64,000 nt of DNA from DASQFI01 sp963780895 (GTDB lineage Bacteria; Acidobacteriota; Vicinamibacteria; Vicinamibacterales; SCN-69-37). The DNA is taken from contig CAWAEG010000001.1 in assembly GCA_963780895.1 (NCBI GenBank), forward strand, positions 1,488,001 through 1,552,000, given 5' to 3'. Shown here one piece after another: positions 16,057 through 24,863 of the stretch (its first letter is position 1; each line of letters starts with the position of its first letter). The translations under genes were made by a program, and so were the position numbers. The notes under the pieces are model-generated. The model did no database searches, was not told the DNA's origin, and was given only the letters and a program-made list of their open reading frames with translations.

Positions 16057-16677
16057 ATGACGAAACGAGACGACGTGCGCACGAAAGCGCTGGACAACCT
16101 CAAGGAGTTCGAGGTGCTGATGCTCGACGGGCACTTCGATTACGGCAATGGCTACCACGGCCGCGTGTATCTGAACCCGCACCGGATTTTCCGGCAACCG
16201 TCGCTGATCTGGCGCTTCGCCCAGGATCTCATCGACATCCTGCCGGACAACATCGTGTCGTCCGCCGATGTGGTCGCCGGGCCCGTCATGGGCGGCGCAC
16301 TGCTGGCTCACACGCTCGCGGGCCTGCTCGACAGCCGGCGTCCCCTGACTCACCCGAGAACCAGCTTCGCGCCGCTCTCGTTCGATGCCGGCGGCACGAT
16401 GGTGATTCGTCCCTTTTACCGCACCGTGGTGTCAGGCAAACGTGTGCTGCTTGCCGACGACATCAGAAACACCGGGGGGACGTTTCAGAAGGCCAAAGAG
16501 CTCCTCGAAAACGCGGGTGCCAGCGTCCTTGCGACCGTCGAGATTTACGATCGGCTCGAAGCCATGGTCGATCTCGGAGTACCGAACTTCGCGCTGGCGG
16601 GCTATCGGGCGCCGGACAATTACGAAGCGGCCGCGTGCCCGATGTGCCGGGACGGCATGCCCGTGACGACTTTTTGA
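16057..16677 (+). CDS. Orotate phosphoribosyltransferase-like protein (first of two)
   Basis: A 206-residue type I phosphoribosyltransferase at the end of the pyrRBC operon, preceded by GAGGAG. The PRPP loop is VLLADDIRNTGGTFQKA, and the protein ends in a CPMCRDGMPV segment that the second pyrE (24864-25451) shares as CPMCEAGTPI. The N-terminus differs from standard PyrE: DGHFDYGNGYHGRVYLNP replaces the EGHFRLSSGLHS type. Operon position suggests OPRT activity; a different base specificity cannot be excluded. Confidence 0.8.
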   Translation: MTKRDDVRTKALDNLKEFEVLMLDGHFDYGNGYHGRVYLNPHRIFRQPSLIWRFAQDLIDILPDNIVSSADVVAGPVMGGALLAHTLAGLLDSRRPLTHPRTSFAPLSFDAGGTMVIRPFYRTVVSGKRVLLADDIRNTGGTFQKAKELLENAGASVLATVEIYDRLEAMVDLGVPNFALAGYRAPDNYEAAACPMCRDGMPVTTF

Positions 16678-16716
16678 GTGAAGGACTTGGCCGTTTCTGG
16701 CCGGTCCCGGAAATCG

Positions 16717-17379
16717 CTAGGATTTCTTCCGGCGGCGCAGGACCGTCGCGGCGGCTGCCAGGCCGGTCCCGAACAGCAGGAGCGTTGCCGGCTCAGGTGT
16801 GATTGCCGGAGGCTGGTTGATCGGCGTGCCGAACGCGACGCGTTCCGACACCAACGAACCAACCTTTTCGCCGAGGGCATCCGTGAAGTGGACCTTGAAC
16901 GACCCGGTGCCCGAGGTGAGATTCGGCAGGCTGTTGTCGACGTTCAGCAGGAACGTCCAGATGTCCGTGTTGCCACCGATCAGCGGCGTCGCGCCGAGCA
17001 GGGTGGAATTCGCGCAGAAGAACCCGTTGCCAGACCCGTTGCACCCATCGGCACTGAGGCCGCCGGGGGCGATCGTCCATCCGGACGCCTCAGCCGGTCC
17101 GGTCACGCTCACGCTGGGGCTGCCGTCGTATGAATTCGTGAATGCATCCACCTTGAACGCGATCGCATTCACCCAGATGAAGTCCCGCGGCGAGCCATAG
17201 GTGGCGGTGACGGTCAACTGGTAGGTATTCTGCGAGGCGCTGAGGAGGGCGAGCGTCAAGTCCCAGGCGGTGTTATGTGAGCCGCAGGTCCCGCAGTTGG
17301 GAGCGATGGTTGCGGCCCGGGCTTCTCCGGCAAACGCGAGGATGAGGATGAACAGGAATCCGCCGAGGGGTCGTTTCAT
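16717..17379 (-). CDS. Secreted PEP-CTERM sorting-signal protein
   Basis: A 220-residue exported protein. The N-terminal signal peptide (LGGFLFILILAFAGEARA) leads into a beta-rich body of unknown function with four Cys (TIAPNCGTCG and DGCNGSGNGFFC). The C-terminus is a PEP-CTERM signal: PEPATLLLFG, a hydrophobic helix, then RRRKKS. Such proteins are processed by exosortase and usually reach the cell surface or exopolysaccharide. No exosortase gene is in the window. Start chosen at MKRPLGG with GGTGG upstream. Confidence 0.82.
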   Translation of the reverse strand: MKRPLGGFLFILILAFAGEARAATIAPNCGTCGSHNTAWDLTLALLSASQNTYQLTVTATYGSPRDFIWVNAIAFKVDAFTNSYDGSPSVSVTGPAEASGWTIAPGGLSADGCNGSGNGFFCANSTLLGATPLIGGNTDIWTFLLNVDNSLPNLTSGTGSFKVHFTDALGEKVGSLVSERVAFGTPINQPPAITPEPATLLLFGTGLAAAATVLRRRKKS

Positions 17380-17474
17380 AATGATCCACCCCACATAAGT
17401 GCAATTCGAGGACCACACAATTGTGCCCGACAAACTTGTAAACACTCAGTTCAGGTCGTCTCCATGGCTGACTT

Positions 17475-18407
17475 TTGTCTAATGACAGGCTGAACCATAC
17501 CACTAAAGTGAACCCTGCGAATGAGCTCCAGCCCCAGGTCTTCAAGCCCGTGTTCGACCGGCTGTACGAGTCTTTCAACGCCCCGGACTCGGCAACCGAC
17601 CCGATTCAGATCGTGCGCCGCTTCGACCGTTTGGAGGACCGGGAGATCGTCGCGTTCGTCGCTTCGAGCCTGGCATTTGGGCGGGTCGCGTCAGTCATGG
17701 CCTCCGTCGAGGCCGTGTGCCGGGTTTTAGGCGGCTCTCCTGCCGCGTTCGTCCGGCGGTTCGAGCCAGACAGGGACGGCGCCCCGCTCCAGCCGCTCGT
17801 TCACCGCTGGACGCGCGGGCCGGACTTCGTCGCGTTGCTGTGGATTCTGAGGCGCATGCTCGCTGACTACGGTTCCATCGAACGCGCGTTTGCAGCAGGA
17901 CTGGCACCTGGAGACTCCGACGTTGGCCCGGCGCTCGAGGCATTTTCGGGCCTCGGCCGGCGCATCCCGCTGCGGCCGGCATATGGGCGGGTGCCCAAAC
18001 AGCCGGGGGTCTACTACTTTTTCGCTCGGCCGTCGACCGGCGGCGCGTGCAAGCGGCTGAACCTGTTCCTCCGATGGATGGTCCGGCGGGACGCGGTCGA
18101 TCCTGGCGGCTGGACGATGGTGGCTCCGCGCCAGCTGGTCGTTCCGCTCGATACCCACACCATCCGAACGGGGAAGTGCCTTCGTCTGACCCGGCGGGCC
18201 ACACCCGGCTGGAGGATGGCGGCGGAGATCACCGAGTCACTCCGATGTCTCGACCCGGAAGATCCAGTGCGCTACGACTTCGCCCTATGCCACCTGAGCA
18301 TGATGGGCGGCTGCGGATTCGGAGCCAAGCAGAGGGACTCGCAGTGCCCACTGCGTGGTTGCTGCCGGCCCCAGGCAAGGCCGAAGGCCAAAGGCCGAAG
18401 GCCGTAG
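17475..18407 (+). CDS. TIGR02757 (DUF2400) family protein
   Basis: About 310 residues. Recognised by RLEDREIVAFVASSLAFGRV, CKRLNLFLRWMVRRDAVDPGGW, PLDTHTIR, the EITESLRCLDPEDPVRYDFALCHL block, and a Cys-rich end (CPLRGCC). The biochemical role of this family is not established to my knowledge; the DPvkYDFAL block and C-terminal cysteines recall HhH/endonuclease-III-like proteins with an Fe-S cluster, so a nucleic-acid role is only a guess. Start uncertain: TTG 17475 or GTG 17508. Confidence 0.8.
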   Translation: MSNDRLNHTTKVNPANELQPQVFKPVFDRLYESFNAPDSATDPIQIVRRFDRLEDREIVAFVASSLAFGRVASVMASVEAVCRVLGGSPAAFVRRFEPDRDGAPLQPLVHRWTRGPDFVALLWILRRMLADYGSIERAFAAGLAPGDSDVGPALEAFSGLGRRIPLRPAYGRVPKQPGVYYFFARPSTGGACKRLNLFLRWMVRRDAVDPGGWTMVAPRQLVVPLDTHTIRTGKCLRLTRRATPGWRMAAEITESLRCLDPEDPVRYDFALCHLSMMGGCGFGAKQRDSQCPLRGCCRPQARPKAKGRRP

Positions 18408-18431
18408 GCCTACGGGCTTTGGCCTTCGGCC
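18379..18431. repeat. GGCCGAAGGCC palindrome at a convergent gene junction
   Basis: GGCCGAAGGCCAAAG on the left pairs with CTTTGGCCTTCGGCC on the right, around the perfect 14-base palindrome CCGTAGGCCTACGG. It overlaps the 3' ends of both convergent genes, so it encodes part of each C-terminus and may act as a bidirectional terminator. Confidence 0.75.
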
Positions 18432-19558
18432 TCCTGCCGGCGATTCAGCGCCTTCTCGTAGGCTTCCACCGTTCGCCGGACCAGCCGTTCGACGCTGAAC
18501 TCGTCGACGACCCGGGCCCGTCCGGCCTCGCCAAACCGCTCCCGCCGTGCCGGGTCCCGGAGGAGCTGGACGATGGCCCCGGCGAGGGCGCGATCGTCGT
18601 GGGTAGGAACGAGAAGGCCGGTCACGTCGTGGACGACCGCCTCTGGAATGCCACCGGCCCTCGTGCCGACGACGGCGCGTCTGGCCGTCATCGCCTCGAG
18701 CATCGCGGACCCGAGACCTTCGGTGACCGAGCTCATGACGAAGAGGTCGAATGACTTCATCAGCCCGAGGGCGTCGGCGCGGAATCCGGCGAGGATGACG
18801 TGTCGATCGAGCCCCAGCTCGTGAGTCTGGCGCTCGAGCGTCTCCTTGAGCTCCCCATCGCCGACGATGAGGAAGCGCGTATCCGGCAGCTCGCGGACCA
18901 CGCGCGCGGCGGCCGCGACGAAATGTTTCTGGCCCTTGTGGGCCGCGAGCGCCGCGACGTTCCCGACGACCGGCGCGCCCTTGGGCAGCCAGAACGCCGC
19001 GTGAGCGTCCACGGCCGGCTGCTTGTCCACGAGCCCGACGTTCACGCCATCGTGCACGGTGACGATGCGATCGGAGGCGATGCCGTCCGCCTCGAGAATG
19101 GACGCGATGACGCGCGAGGCGGAGATGAACAGATCGACGTGGCCGTACTTCCACTTCGAGAACGCGTGGCTCTTCAGGTGAAAGTCCACACGCCGTGACG
19201 CGATGACGGGAGGCCGTCGCGGCAGGCTGGGTTTCATCTGCAGCGCCATCGCCGTCAGCGCGACGCCCATCGGGTCGTGCGCATGGACGACGTCCGGCTG
19301 CACGTCGCGGAACACGCGCGCGAGCTGCCAGGCCGCATGGACGTCGAACTCACTCCGGGGGGTGAACCCGACGAACCGCAGCCCCTCTCGCGCGCGCCGC
19401 TTCAGCTCGCCGGCCTCGTGCGCGACCAGCACGGCGGGGTGCCCGATTTCCTCGAGGCCGGTGACCGTGAGCAAGACCTGGTTCTGGCCGCCACGCCAGG
19501 TCTGCGCGGTGTCGATGTGGACGGAACGGATTCCTGGCTTTCCGGCTCCCAGGGTCAT
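18410..19558 (-). CDS. Glycosyltransferase family 4/1 protein
   Basis: A 382-residue GT-B enzyme. The N-terminal IDTAQTWRGGQNQVL glycine-rich loop, VVHAHDPMG, DGVNV and the C-terminal donor-site block SSVTEGLGSAMLEAMTARRAVVGTRAGGIPE (GT4 ExFGxxxxE-like) are all visible. It follows the GT2 gene by a single base (TGAGATG), so both are co-translated. Likely role: adding a sugar during lipopolysaccharide core or capsule building at the inner membrane. Confidence 0.88.
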   Translation of the reverse strand: MTLGAGKPGIRSVHIDTAQTWRGGQNQVLLTVTGLEEIGHPAVLVAHEAGELKRRAREGLRFVGFTPRSEFDVHAAWQLARVFRDVQPDVVHAHDPMGVALTAMALQMKPSLPRRPPVIASRRVDFHLKSHAFSKWKYGHVDLFISASRVIASILEADGIASDRIVTVHDGVNVGLVDKQPAVDAHAAFWLPKGAPVVGNVAALAAHKGQKHFVAAAARVVRELPDTRFLIVGDGELKETLERQTHELGLDRHVILAGFRADALGLMKSFDLFVMSSVTEGLGSAMLEAMTARRAVVGTRAGGIPEAVVHDVTGLLVPTHDDRALAGAIVQLLRDPARRERFGEAGRARVVDEFSVERLVRRTVEAYEKALNRRQEAEGQSP

Positions 19559-19559
19559 C

Positions 19560-20318
19560 TCACTTGGTGGTGCGCCTCCGCCCCAGCTCCCGCAATCGCG
19601 CGAACTTCAGGAACACGTAATACGAGTTCATGATCGACACTGTGAAGCCCGGCAGTCCGTCGAGGACGCCCGCGCGCAGGATGTAGTTGCGGATGAACGC
19701 CGCGAACGGGTGGACGACGAGATCGAAGGCGCCCGCGGTGCGCCCGGCCTCCTGCATCTCCTCGGCCGCCAGCATCGTGTACCGCTCCATCGTCCGGTGA
19801 TGGTGCGCGATGTCGCGGTAGGCGTAGTGCTCGAGGTCGTGGCGAAGGTGTTCGACGGCGCCGTCGGCCGTGACCGATTCGTGCACGCGCCGTTCCGCCC
19901 ACCGGGCGCGGCGGCGGTTGTAGAGCCGCAGCTGGAAATCGGGATACCAGTCGGTCGTCCGGATCCAGCGGCCGAGGTGCCAGGTCACGCGCGGCACCCG
20001 GAAGCCCGCGGCCGCGGGTTCAACGGAAAGCGTGCGCCGGATTTCTTCGGCGAGGTGCGGCGTCACACGCTCGTCCGCGTCGAGCGAGAGAATCCAGTCG
20101 TTGGCGGCTTCGCCGGCCGCGAAGTTCTTCTGGGCGGAATATCCGGGCCAGTCGCGCACAATGACGCGGGCACGCCGGTTGCGAGCCAGGTTGGGTGTGC
20201 CGTCGGTGCTGCCGCTGTCGACGACGATGAGCTCGTCGGCCCAGGCAACCGACTCGAGGCAGGCTTCGATGCGGTCGGCTTCGTTCAGGGTGATGACCGT
20301 GACGGTCAGCTTCGGCAC
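19560..20318 (-). CDS. Glycosyltransferase family 2, lipopolysaccharide core type (WaaE/KdtX-like)
   Basis: A 252-residue GT-A enzyme. The N-terminal VTVITLNEADRIEACL, VVDSGSTDGT, WPGYSAQKN and SLDADERV (DxD) follow the WaaE/KdtX family order. The C-terminal half has an amphipathic region (PFAAFIRNYILRAGVLDG) typical of family members that touch the membrane. First gene of a two-gene unit with the downstream GT4; likely LPS core synthesis. Confidence 0.88.
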   Translation of the reverse strand: MPKLTVTVITLNEADRIEACLESVAWADELIVVDSGSTDGTPNLARNRRARVIVRDWPGYSAQKNFAAGEAANDWILSLDADERVTPHLAEEIRRTLSVEPAAAGFRVPRVTWHLGRWIRTTDWYPDFQLRLYNRRRARWAERRVHESVTADGAVEHLRHDLEHYAYRDIAHHHRTMERYTMLAAEEMQEAGRTAGAFDLVVHPFAAFIRNYILRAGVLDGLPGFTVSIMNSYYVFLKFARLRELGRRRTTK

Positions 20319-20361
20319 CGGGCCGACTATAACGGAACTTCGAACGGCCGCGGAGCGGCCG

Positions 20362-20410
20362 GCCTGCCTCGCCGAAGCTGCTCGCGAGAGCGGGTCCAGC
20401 GAAGGCGGGC
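20362..20410. repeat. GCCTGCC...GGCGGGC inverted repeat
   Basis: GCCTGCCTCGCCGAAGCTGC on the left partly pairs with AGCGAAGGCGGGC on the right, with an inner CTCGCGAGAG. It directly follows the stop codon of the TolC gene and may serve as its terminator. Confidence 0.5.
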
Positions 20411-22017
20411 TATCGCGTCTTCTGCACGCGCTCGAACGTGATGAGCGCTCGGTTGTAGTCGATCATCGCCTGCAGGTTGCGCTCCCGTGACGTGGCGAGC
20501 TGCCCCTGCCGGACCTGCAGTTCCAGCGTCGTGGAGACGCCCGCGGCAAACTTGCGGTTCTCGGCTTCGAGCTGCGTTTCGCTGGCGTCGAGCGCGGCGC
20601 GGGTCGCCAGCACACGCTGATAGGTGTTCTGAACGGACCTGGCGGCGTCGCGGACCTCCCCGACCACCAGCAGTTCCAACTCGCGGATGCTCATCAGATC
20701 CTGGCGCTTGCGAATCTCCTGCTGGGCCAGGTTGGCGTGCGCGGCGCTGTAGCCGAGGGGGTACTGAAACTGCACGCCGACGGTCCATGTCGGATACGCG
20801 CCGCCGAACGTGTCGTTGAGGACGCTGCCGAAGCTCCTGTCCAGCCGGCCGATGACCGGCGGCGGGTTTCTCGGGTCATCCGGATCGAAGACGAGCTGTG
20901 TGCCGCCCGTTCCCGTCGCGGAATACGTCGCGCCGAAATCGAGCGTCGGCTTCGTCGAGTTCCTGGTGACACGGATGTTCAGATCGGTGATCTCCAGGTT
21001 CCGGCGCGCGACGATCAGATCCAGACGGTTGGCAAGCGCGTTCTTGATCGCGGCGTTCTGATCGATCTCGCGCGGCGTCAGCAGAATGGGGTCCGTCGGC
21101 ACGATCTGAATTTCCCAGTAGTCGGGGCGCGCGGGATCGAGAATCAGCGTCCGCAGAATATCTTCCATCGTGGAGATCCGGACTTCGGCCTGCAGGAGCT
21201 GCTCGCGGTTTCTCTCGACGTCGACCTGCGCCTGGATGATGTTGATTTCCGGCGCCTGACCCACGGCGACGCTCGCTTTGGCGTTCGCCAGCGTCTGTTC
21301 GGCGATGTTCATGTTCTCCCGTTGAACCTTGAGTCCCTCGATCGCGCCGATCAGATTGAGGTACGCCAGCTTGATCGTCGCCTCGGTGGTGACCACGCGC
21401 TGCTGCAGCTGGATGTCGCTGATCGCGCGGACGCGCTCGCTGGTTTCGAGGCTCCCACGGTTCGGATCGATGCGCAGGTCCCGGAGCAGCGGCTGCGTGA
21501 AGCTCAAGGTGAGCGTCGAGCCGAGGCGCGGGTTGAACGAATCGTCGCCGCCGACTTGTGAGTTGCGATTGCTGAACCAGGTGACGCCGTAGTTGCTGCC
21601 GAACCAGGGCAGATTCTGGCCCACCGAGCCGCTCACGTTCACCCGCCGGCTCGAGATGTCACTGGACCCCTGCGTGAAACTGCCGGGCACGGTCACCGAC
21701 GACGTCCGCCCGAAGCTCGACTGGAGCAGAGGCTTGAACGCGGCTCGCGCGCCCGCGATCCCCTCGGCCGCGATGTCGATCTCGAGCCGCTCCGCCTTGA
21801 GGCCGAGGTTCCATTCGAGTCCCAGCGCGACGGCCTGTTCCATCGAGAGCTGCAGCGTGTTGCCGGCAGGAGCCGGCTGGGCGGGTGGCTGGGCCTGAGC
21901 CTGGGCCAGGTCCAGCTTCAGCTGGTCCTTCGCGGACAGCGCCGGACCGAGGAGTGCCAGCATGGCCGTGGCCATCGCGATCGTTCGAAGTCTGCGCTGC
22001 GAATTCAAAGTCACCAT
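20410..22017 (-). CDS. TolC-family outer membrane efflux protein
   Basis: A 535-residue outer-membrane channel. A signal peptide (to about ALSAKDQ) is followed by two OEP repeats. Long alpha-helical stretches with QRVVTTEATIKLAYLNLI, a mid-protein LDLIVARRNLEI, and the C-terminal QRVLATRAALDASETQLEAENRKFAAGVSTTLEL region are characteristic. Start chosen at 22017; ATG codons at 22020 and 22017 are adjacent and GGAG precedes both. No partner pump is next to it, so the transported substrate is unknown. Confidence 0.88.
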   Translation of the reverse strand: MVTLNSQRRLRTIAMATAMLALLGPALSAKDQLKLDLAQAQAQPPAQPAPAGNTLQLSMEQAVALGLEWNLGLKAERLEIDIAAEGIAGARAAFKPLLQSSFGRTSSVTVPGSFTQGSSDISSRRVNVSGSVGQNLPWFGSNYGVTWFSNRNSQVGGDDSFNPRLGSTLTLSFTQPLLRDLRIDPNRGSLETSERVRAISDIQLQQRVVTTEATIKLAYLNLIGAIEGLKVQRENMNIAEQTLANAKASVAVGQAPEINIIQAQVDVERNREQLLQAEVRISTMEDILRTLILDPARPDYWEIQIVPTDPILLTPREIDQNAAIKNALANRLDLIVARRNLEITDLNIRVTRNSTKPTLDFGATYSATGTGGTQLVFDPDDPRNPPPVIGRLDRSFGSVLNDTFGGAYPTWTVGVQFQYPLGYSAAHANLAQQEIRKRQDLMSIRELELLVVGEVRDAARSVQNTYQRVLATRAALDASETQLEAENRKFAAGVSTTLELQVRQGQLATSRERNLQAMIDYNRALITFERVQKTR

Positions 22018-22146
22018 CATCAATCTCCGGTTGCCGGGAATCGGCCCGGCCAGTGATCCAGACGAACGCGTTACAAAGTCGGTTCCAGCCCGTGAACAAG
22101 GCTGTACTTCGCGATTCCGGGACGAGTGAGTCCCGCTTCGCGGACT

Positions 22147-22308
22147 GAGAAAGGGCAGAGGGCAAAGGGCAGAGGGCACAGGGAAAGGGCGAAGGATAAG
22201 GTCAAGGGGCACTGCCGCCCCGCCCATGTATCGTCCTCAGAGTAAGATGGCCAGCGTCAGGCTCGGCTCGTTACTTTGCTCTCTGCCCTTGGCCTCTGTC
22301 CTTTCTCC
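22147..22308. repeat. Palindrome, GGGCAGAGG family, in the TolC/S9 divergent gap
   Basis: GAGAAAGGGCAGAGGGCAAA at 22147 and following is matched on the opposite strand by 22277-22308 (TGCTCTCTGCCCTTGGCCTC...), with one indel and a few mismatches. The 318-base gap between the two divergent starts otherwise shows no gene; promoters for both must lie here. Confidence 0.65.
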
Positions 22309-22335
22309 GTTCTTCTCCTCCCAATAGTGCAAACC

Positions 22336-24822
22336 ATGCGCCGAATCATTACCGTCATCGTCGTCGCGCTCCTGGCGGGCTCATGGCCCGTCTCCGGCCA
22401 GCTCCCCGCCCAGGGCCGGCCGGTCTCGATGTTGACCGTCGACAGCATCATGCGAGGCCCGAAGCTGGTCGGCGCGCCGCCAAGCGCCGTCCGCTGGTCG
22501 CGTGATTCGTCGAAGGTGTACTTCACGTGGCAGAAAGCGAGCGACGAGCGCTCGTCGACCTACGTTGCCAACCGCGACGGCTCCGGGCTCAGAGCGTTGA
22601 GTACTGAAGAGTCGCGCACGCTCGACGTCCCGCCCGCCGGCCGGCTCGATCGCGCGCGTCGCCGCGTGCTCGTGGCTGAAGGGGGCGACATCGTTTCGTA
22701 CGACGTCACGAGCGGCGAGCGCCGGCAGCTCACGCGAACGTCCGCCGCCGAGTCGAGTCCGCGCTGGATCCGTAACGACACCGCGATCACGTTCCTGCGT
22801 GACGGCAATCTGTACTTGATGGCGATCGAAGGTGCGAGCGATACGCCGCTGCTGCAGCTCACGGACATCGTCGCGCCGGAAGCTGCGGCCGCCGGTGGTC
22901 AGCGAGCCGCGGGTGCTGGCGCCGGCGGGCGCGGGGCCGGTGCAGGGCGCGCGGGCGGCGCAGGCGCGAACGAAACCGAGTCCCAGCGCTTCCTCCGCGA
23001 ACAGGAACGAGCGCTCATCGACTTCGTCAAACGGCAGGCCGAACAGCGGCAGGAAGCCGCGGGCCGCGGCGGCCGTGGCGGTCGCGGCGGCGGGGCCGAT
23101 GCGCCGGCAAGCGTGGCGCCGATTCCGCGATTCACGCTGACGGTGCGCCAGACGCTGGCGGACGTCCAGCTCTCGGCCGACGAACGTTTCGCCTGGATCG
23201 GCATCACCGAACGGCCTGACGGCGCGTCGCGCGGACAGGACACCCCGAATTACGTCACGGAGTCTTCCTATCCGGAAATGATTGCCGGACGCACGAACGT
23301 CGGCGACGTGCAATCGCGGCGCCTGGTCGCCATCCTCGATCGGAAAGAGAACAAGACGCTCTGGGCAGATGGCTCCTCGTTTTCCGGCTTCGAGAGAAAG
23401 GCAAAGTCGGCTGATCAGGACGAACCGCGTCTGCTGAACTGGGGCATGCCGGAGCTGTCCGACGACGGATCGCAGGGAGTCATCTCCGTCCGGGCGCTCG
23501 ACAACAAGGACCGCTGGCTCGTCAAAGTCGATCCGTCGTCGGGCAAGACGACGGTGCTCGACGCGCTCCACGACGAGGCGTGGATTCGCGAGCAGTCCAT
23601 CGGCGGTTCTCCGGTCGCCTGGCTGCCCGACCACAAGCGCTTGCTGTTCCTGTCCGAGAAGAGCGGGTACATGCACCTCTACTCGCTCGACGTGACCGGT
23701 ACGACCCCGGCAGCGAAACCTTTGACGAGCGGCAAATGGGAAGTGACCGATGCGCGCCTGTCGCGCGATCGCTCGAAGGTGTTCCTCACGACCAACGAAG
23801 TCCATCCGGGGGAGCGCCACTTCTACACGATGGCCGTCGACTCGGGGACGCGGACGCGCATCACGACGATGACCGGCTCGAACGAGGTCACGGTCTCGCC
23901 GGACGAGACGACGCTGGCGCTCATTCACTCGTATTCGACGAAGCCGCCCGAGCTGCACGTGATGCCGTTTCGGCCCGACGCGAAGCCGCTCGCGGTGACG
24001 GTCACGCCAAGCGAGGAATGGCGCGGCTTCAAGTGGATCGATCCCAAGGTGCTGACCTACAAGGCGCGCGACGGCGCCGAGGTGTATGCGCGCCTGCTCA
24101 CGCCGGAGATGATCGGCGCGAAACGCGATCCGAAGAAACCGGCGGTGATCTTCGTGCACGGCGCGGGCTACCTGCAGAACGCGCACCGGTACTGGTCCAC
24201 TTATTACCGCGAGTACATGTTTCACAACCTGCTCGCCTCGCGCGGCTATGTCGTCCTCGATCCGGACTACCGGGCGAGCTCGGGGTATGGACGCGACTGG
24301 CGGACCGCCATCTACCGGCACATGGGCGGGCACGACCTCAACGACGTCGTGGACGGCGCGAAGTTTCTCGTCCAGACCGAGCGCGTCGATCCGAAACGCA
24401 TCGGCGTCTACGGCGGGAGCTACGGCGGGTTCATCACGCTGATGGCGATGTTCACGACGCCGGACGTCTTCGCCGCCGGCGCCGCGCTCCGGCCGGTCAC
24501 CGACTGGTCGCACTACAACCACGGCTACACGTCGAACATCCTCAACGTCCCGCAGATCGATCCGGAGGCGTACAAGAAGAGCTCGCCCATCTATTTCGCC
24601 GAGGGCCTGAAGGGCCGGCTGCTGATCTGCCACGGCATGGTCGACACGAACGTCTTTTTCCAGGACTCGGTGCGTCTGGTGCAGCGGCTCATCGAGCTTC
24701 GCAAGGAGACCTGGGAAGTGGCGCCGTATCCCGTCGAGAACCACGCGTTCACAGAAGAGACGAGCTGGGCCGACGAATACAAGCGCATTCTGAAGATCTT
24801 CGAAGAAACGCTCAGGCGATAA
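22336..24822 (+). CDS. Secreted S9-family (prolyl oligopeptidase/DPP IV-like) serine peptidase
   Basis: An 828-residue exported peptidase. The signal peptide starts MRRIITVIVVALLAG. A beta-propeller region with repeated WxxDSSKV/SxDxxxV blades is followed by the alpha/beta-hydrolase domain from about residue 580. The catalytic triad is Ser695 (GGSYGG), Asp770 (GMVDTN) and His803 (ENHAF). A Gly/Arg-rich insert (about 195-260: GAGAGGRGAGAGRAGG and GRGGRGGRGGG) interrupts the propeller. Start chosen at MRR by signal peptide. Probably degrades peptides in the periplasm or outside. Confidence 0.9.
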   Translation: MRRIITVIVVALLAGSWPVSGQLPAQGRPVSMLTVDSIMRGPKLVGAPPSAVRWSRDSSKVYFTWQKASDERSSTYVANRDGSGLRALSTEESRTLDVPPAGRLDRARRRVLVAEGGDIVSYDVTSGERRQLTRTSAAESSPRWIRNDTAITFLRDGNLYLMAIEGASDTPLLQLTDIVAPEAAAAGGQRAAGAGAGGRGAGAGRAGGAGANETESQRFLREQERALIDFVKRQAEQRQEAAGRGGRGGRGGGADAPASVAPIPRFTLTVRQTLADVQLSADERFAWIGITERPDGASRGQDTPNYVTESSYPEMIAGRTNVGDVQSRRLVAILDRKENKTLWADGSSFSGFERKAKSADQDEPRLLNWGMPELSDDGSQGVISVRALDNKDRWLVKVDPSSGKTTVLDALHDEAWIREQSIGGSPVAWLPDHKRLLFLSEKSGYMHLYSLDVTGTTPAAKPLTSGKWEVTDARLSRDRSKVFLTTNEVHPGERHFYTMAVDSGTRTRITTMTGSNEVTVSPDETTLALIHSYSTKPPELHVMPFRPDAKPLAVTVTPSEEWRGFKWIDPKVLTYKARDGAEVYARLLTPEMIGAKRDPKKPAVIFVHGAGYLQNAHRYWSTYYREYMFHNLLASRGYVVLDPDYRASSGYGRDWRTAIYRHMGGHDLNDVVDGAKFLVQTERVDPKRIGVYGGSYGGFITLMAMFTTPDVFAAGAALRPVTDWSHYNHGYTSNILNVPQIDPEAYKKSSPIYFAEGLKGRLLICHGMVDTNVFFQDSVRLVQRLIELRKETWEVAPYPVENHAFTEETSWADEYKRILKIFEETLRR

Positions 24823-24863
24823 GAAAATGGCCAAGAGGGAATTGGGCAATGGAGTGACAGGCG

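Noticed and set aside
16678..16733. CCGGAAATC...GATTTCTTCCGG hairpin near the end of the pyrE-like gene as a terminator
   Set aside because: Partial pairing that overlaps the coding end of the PEP-CTERM gene and has no T run; too weak to call.
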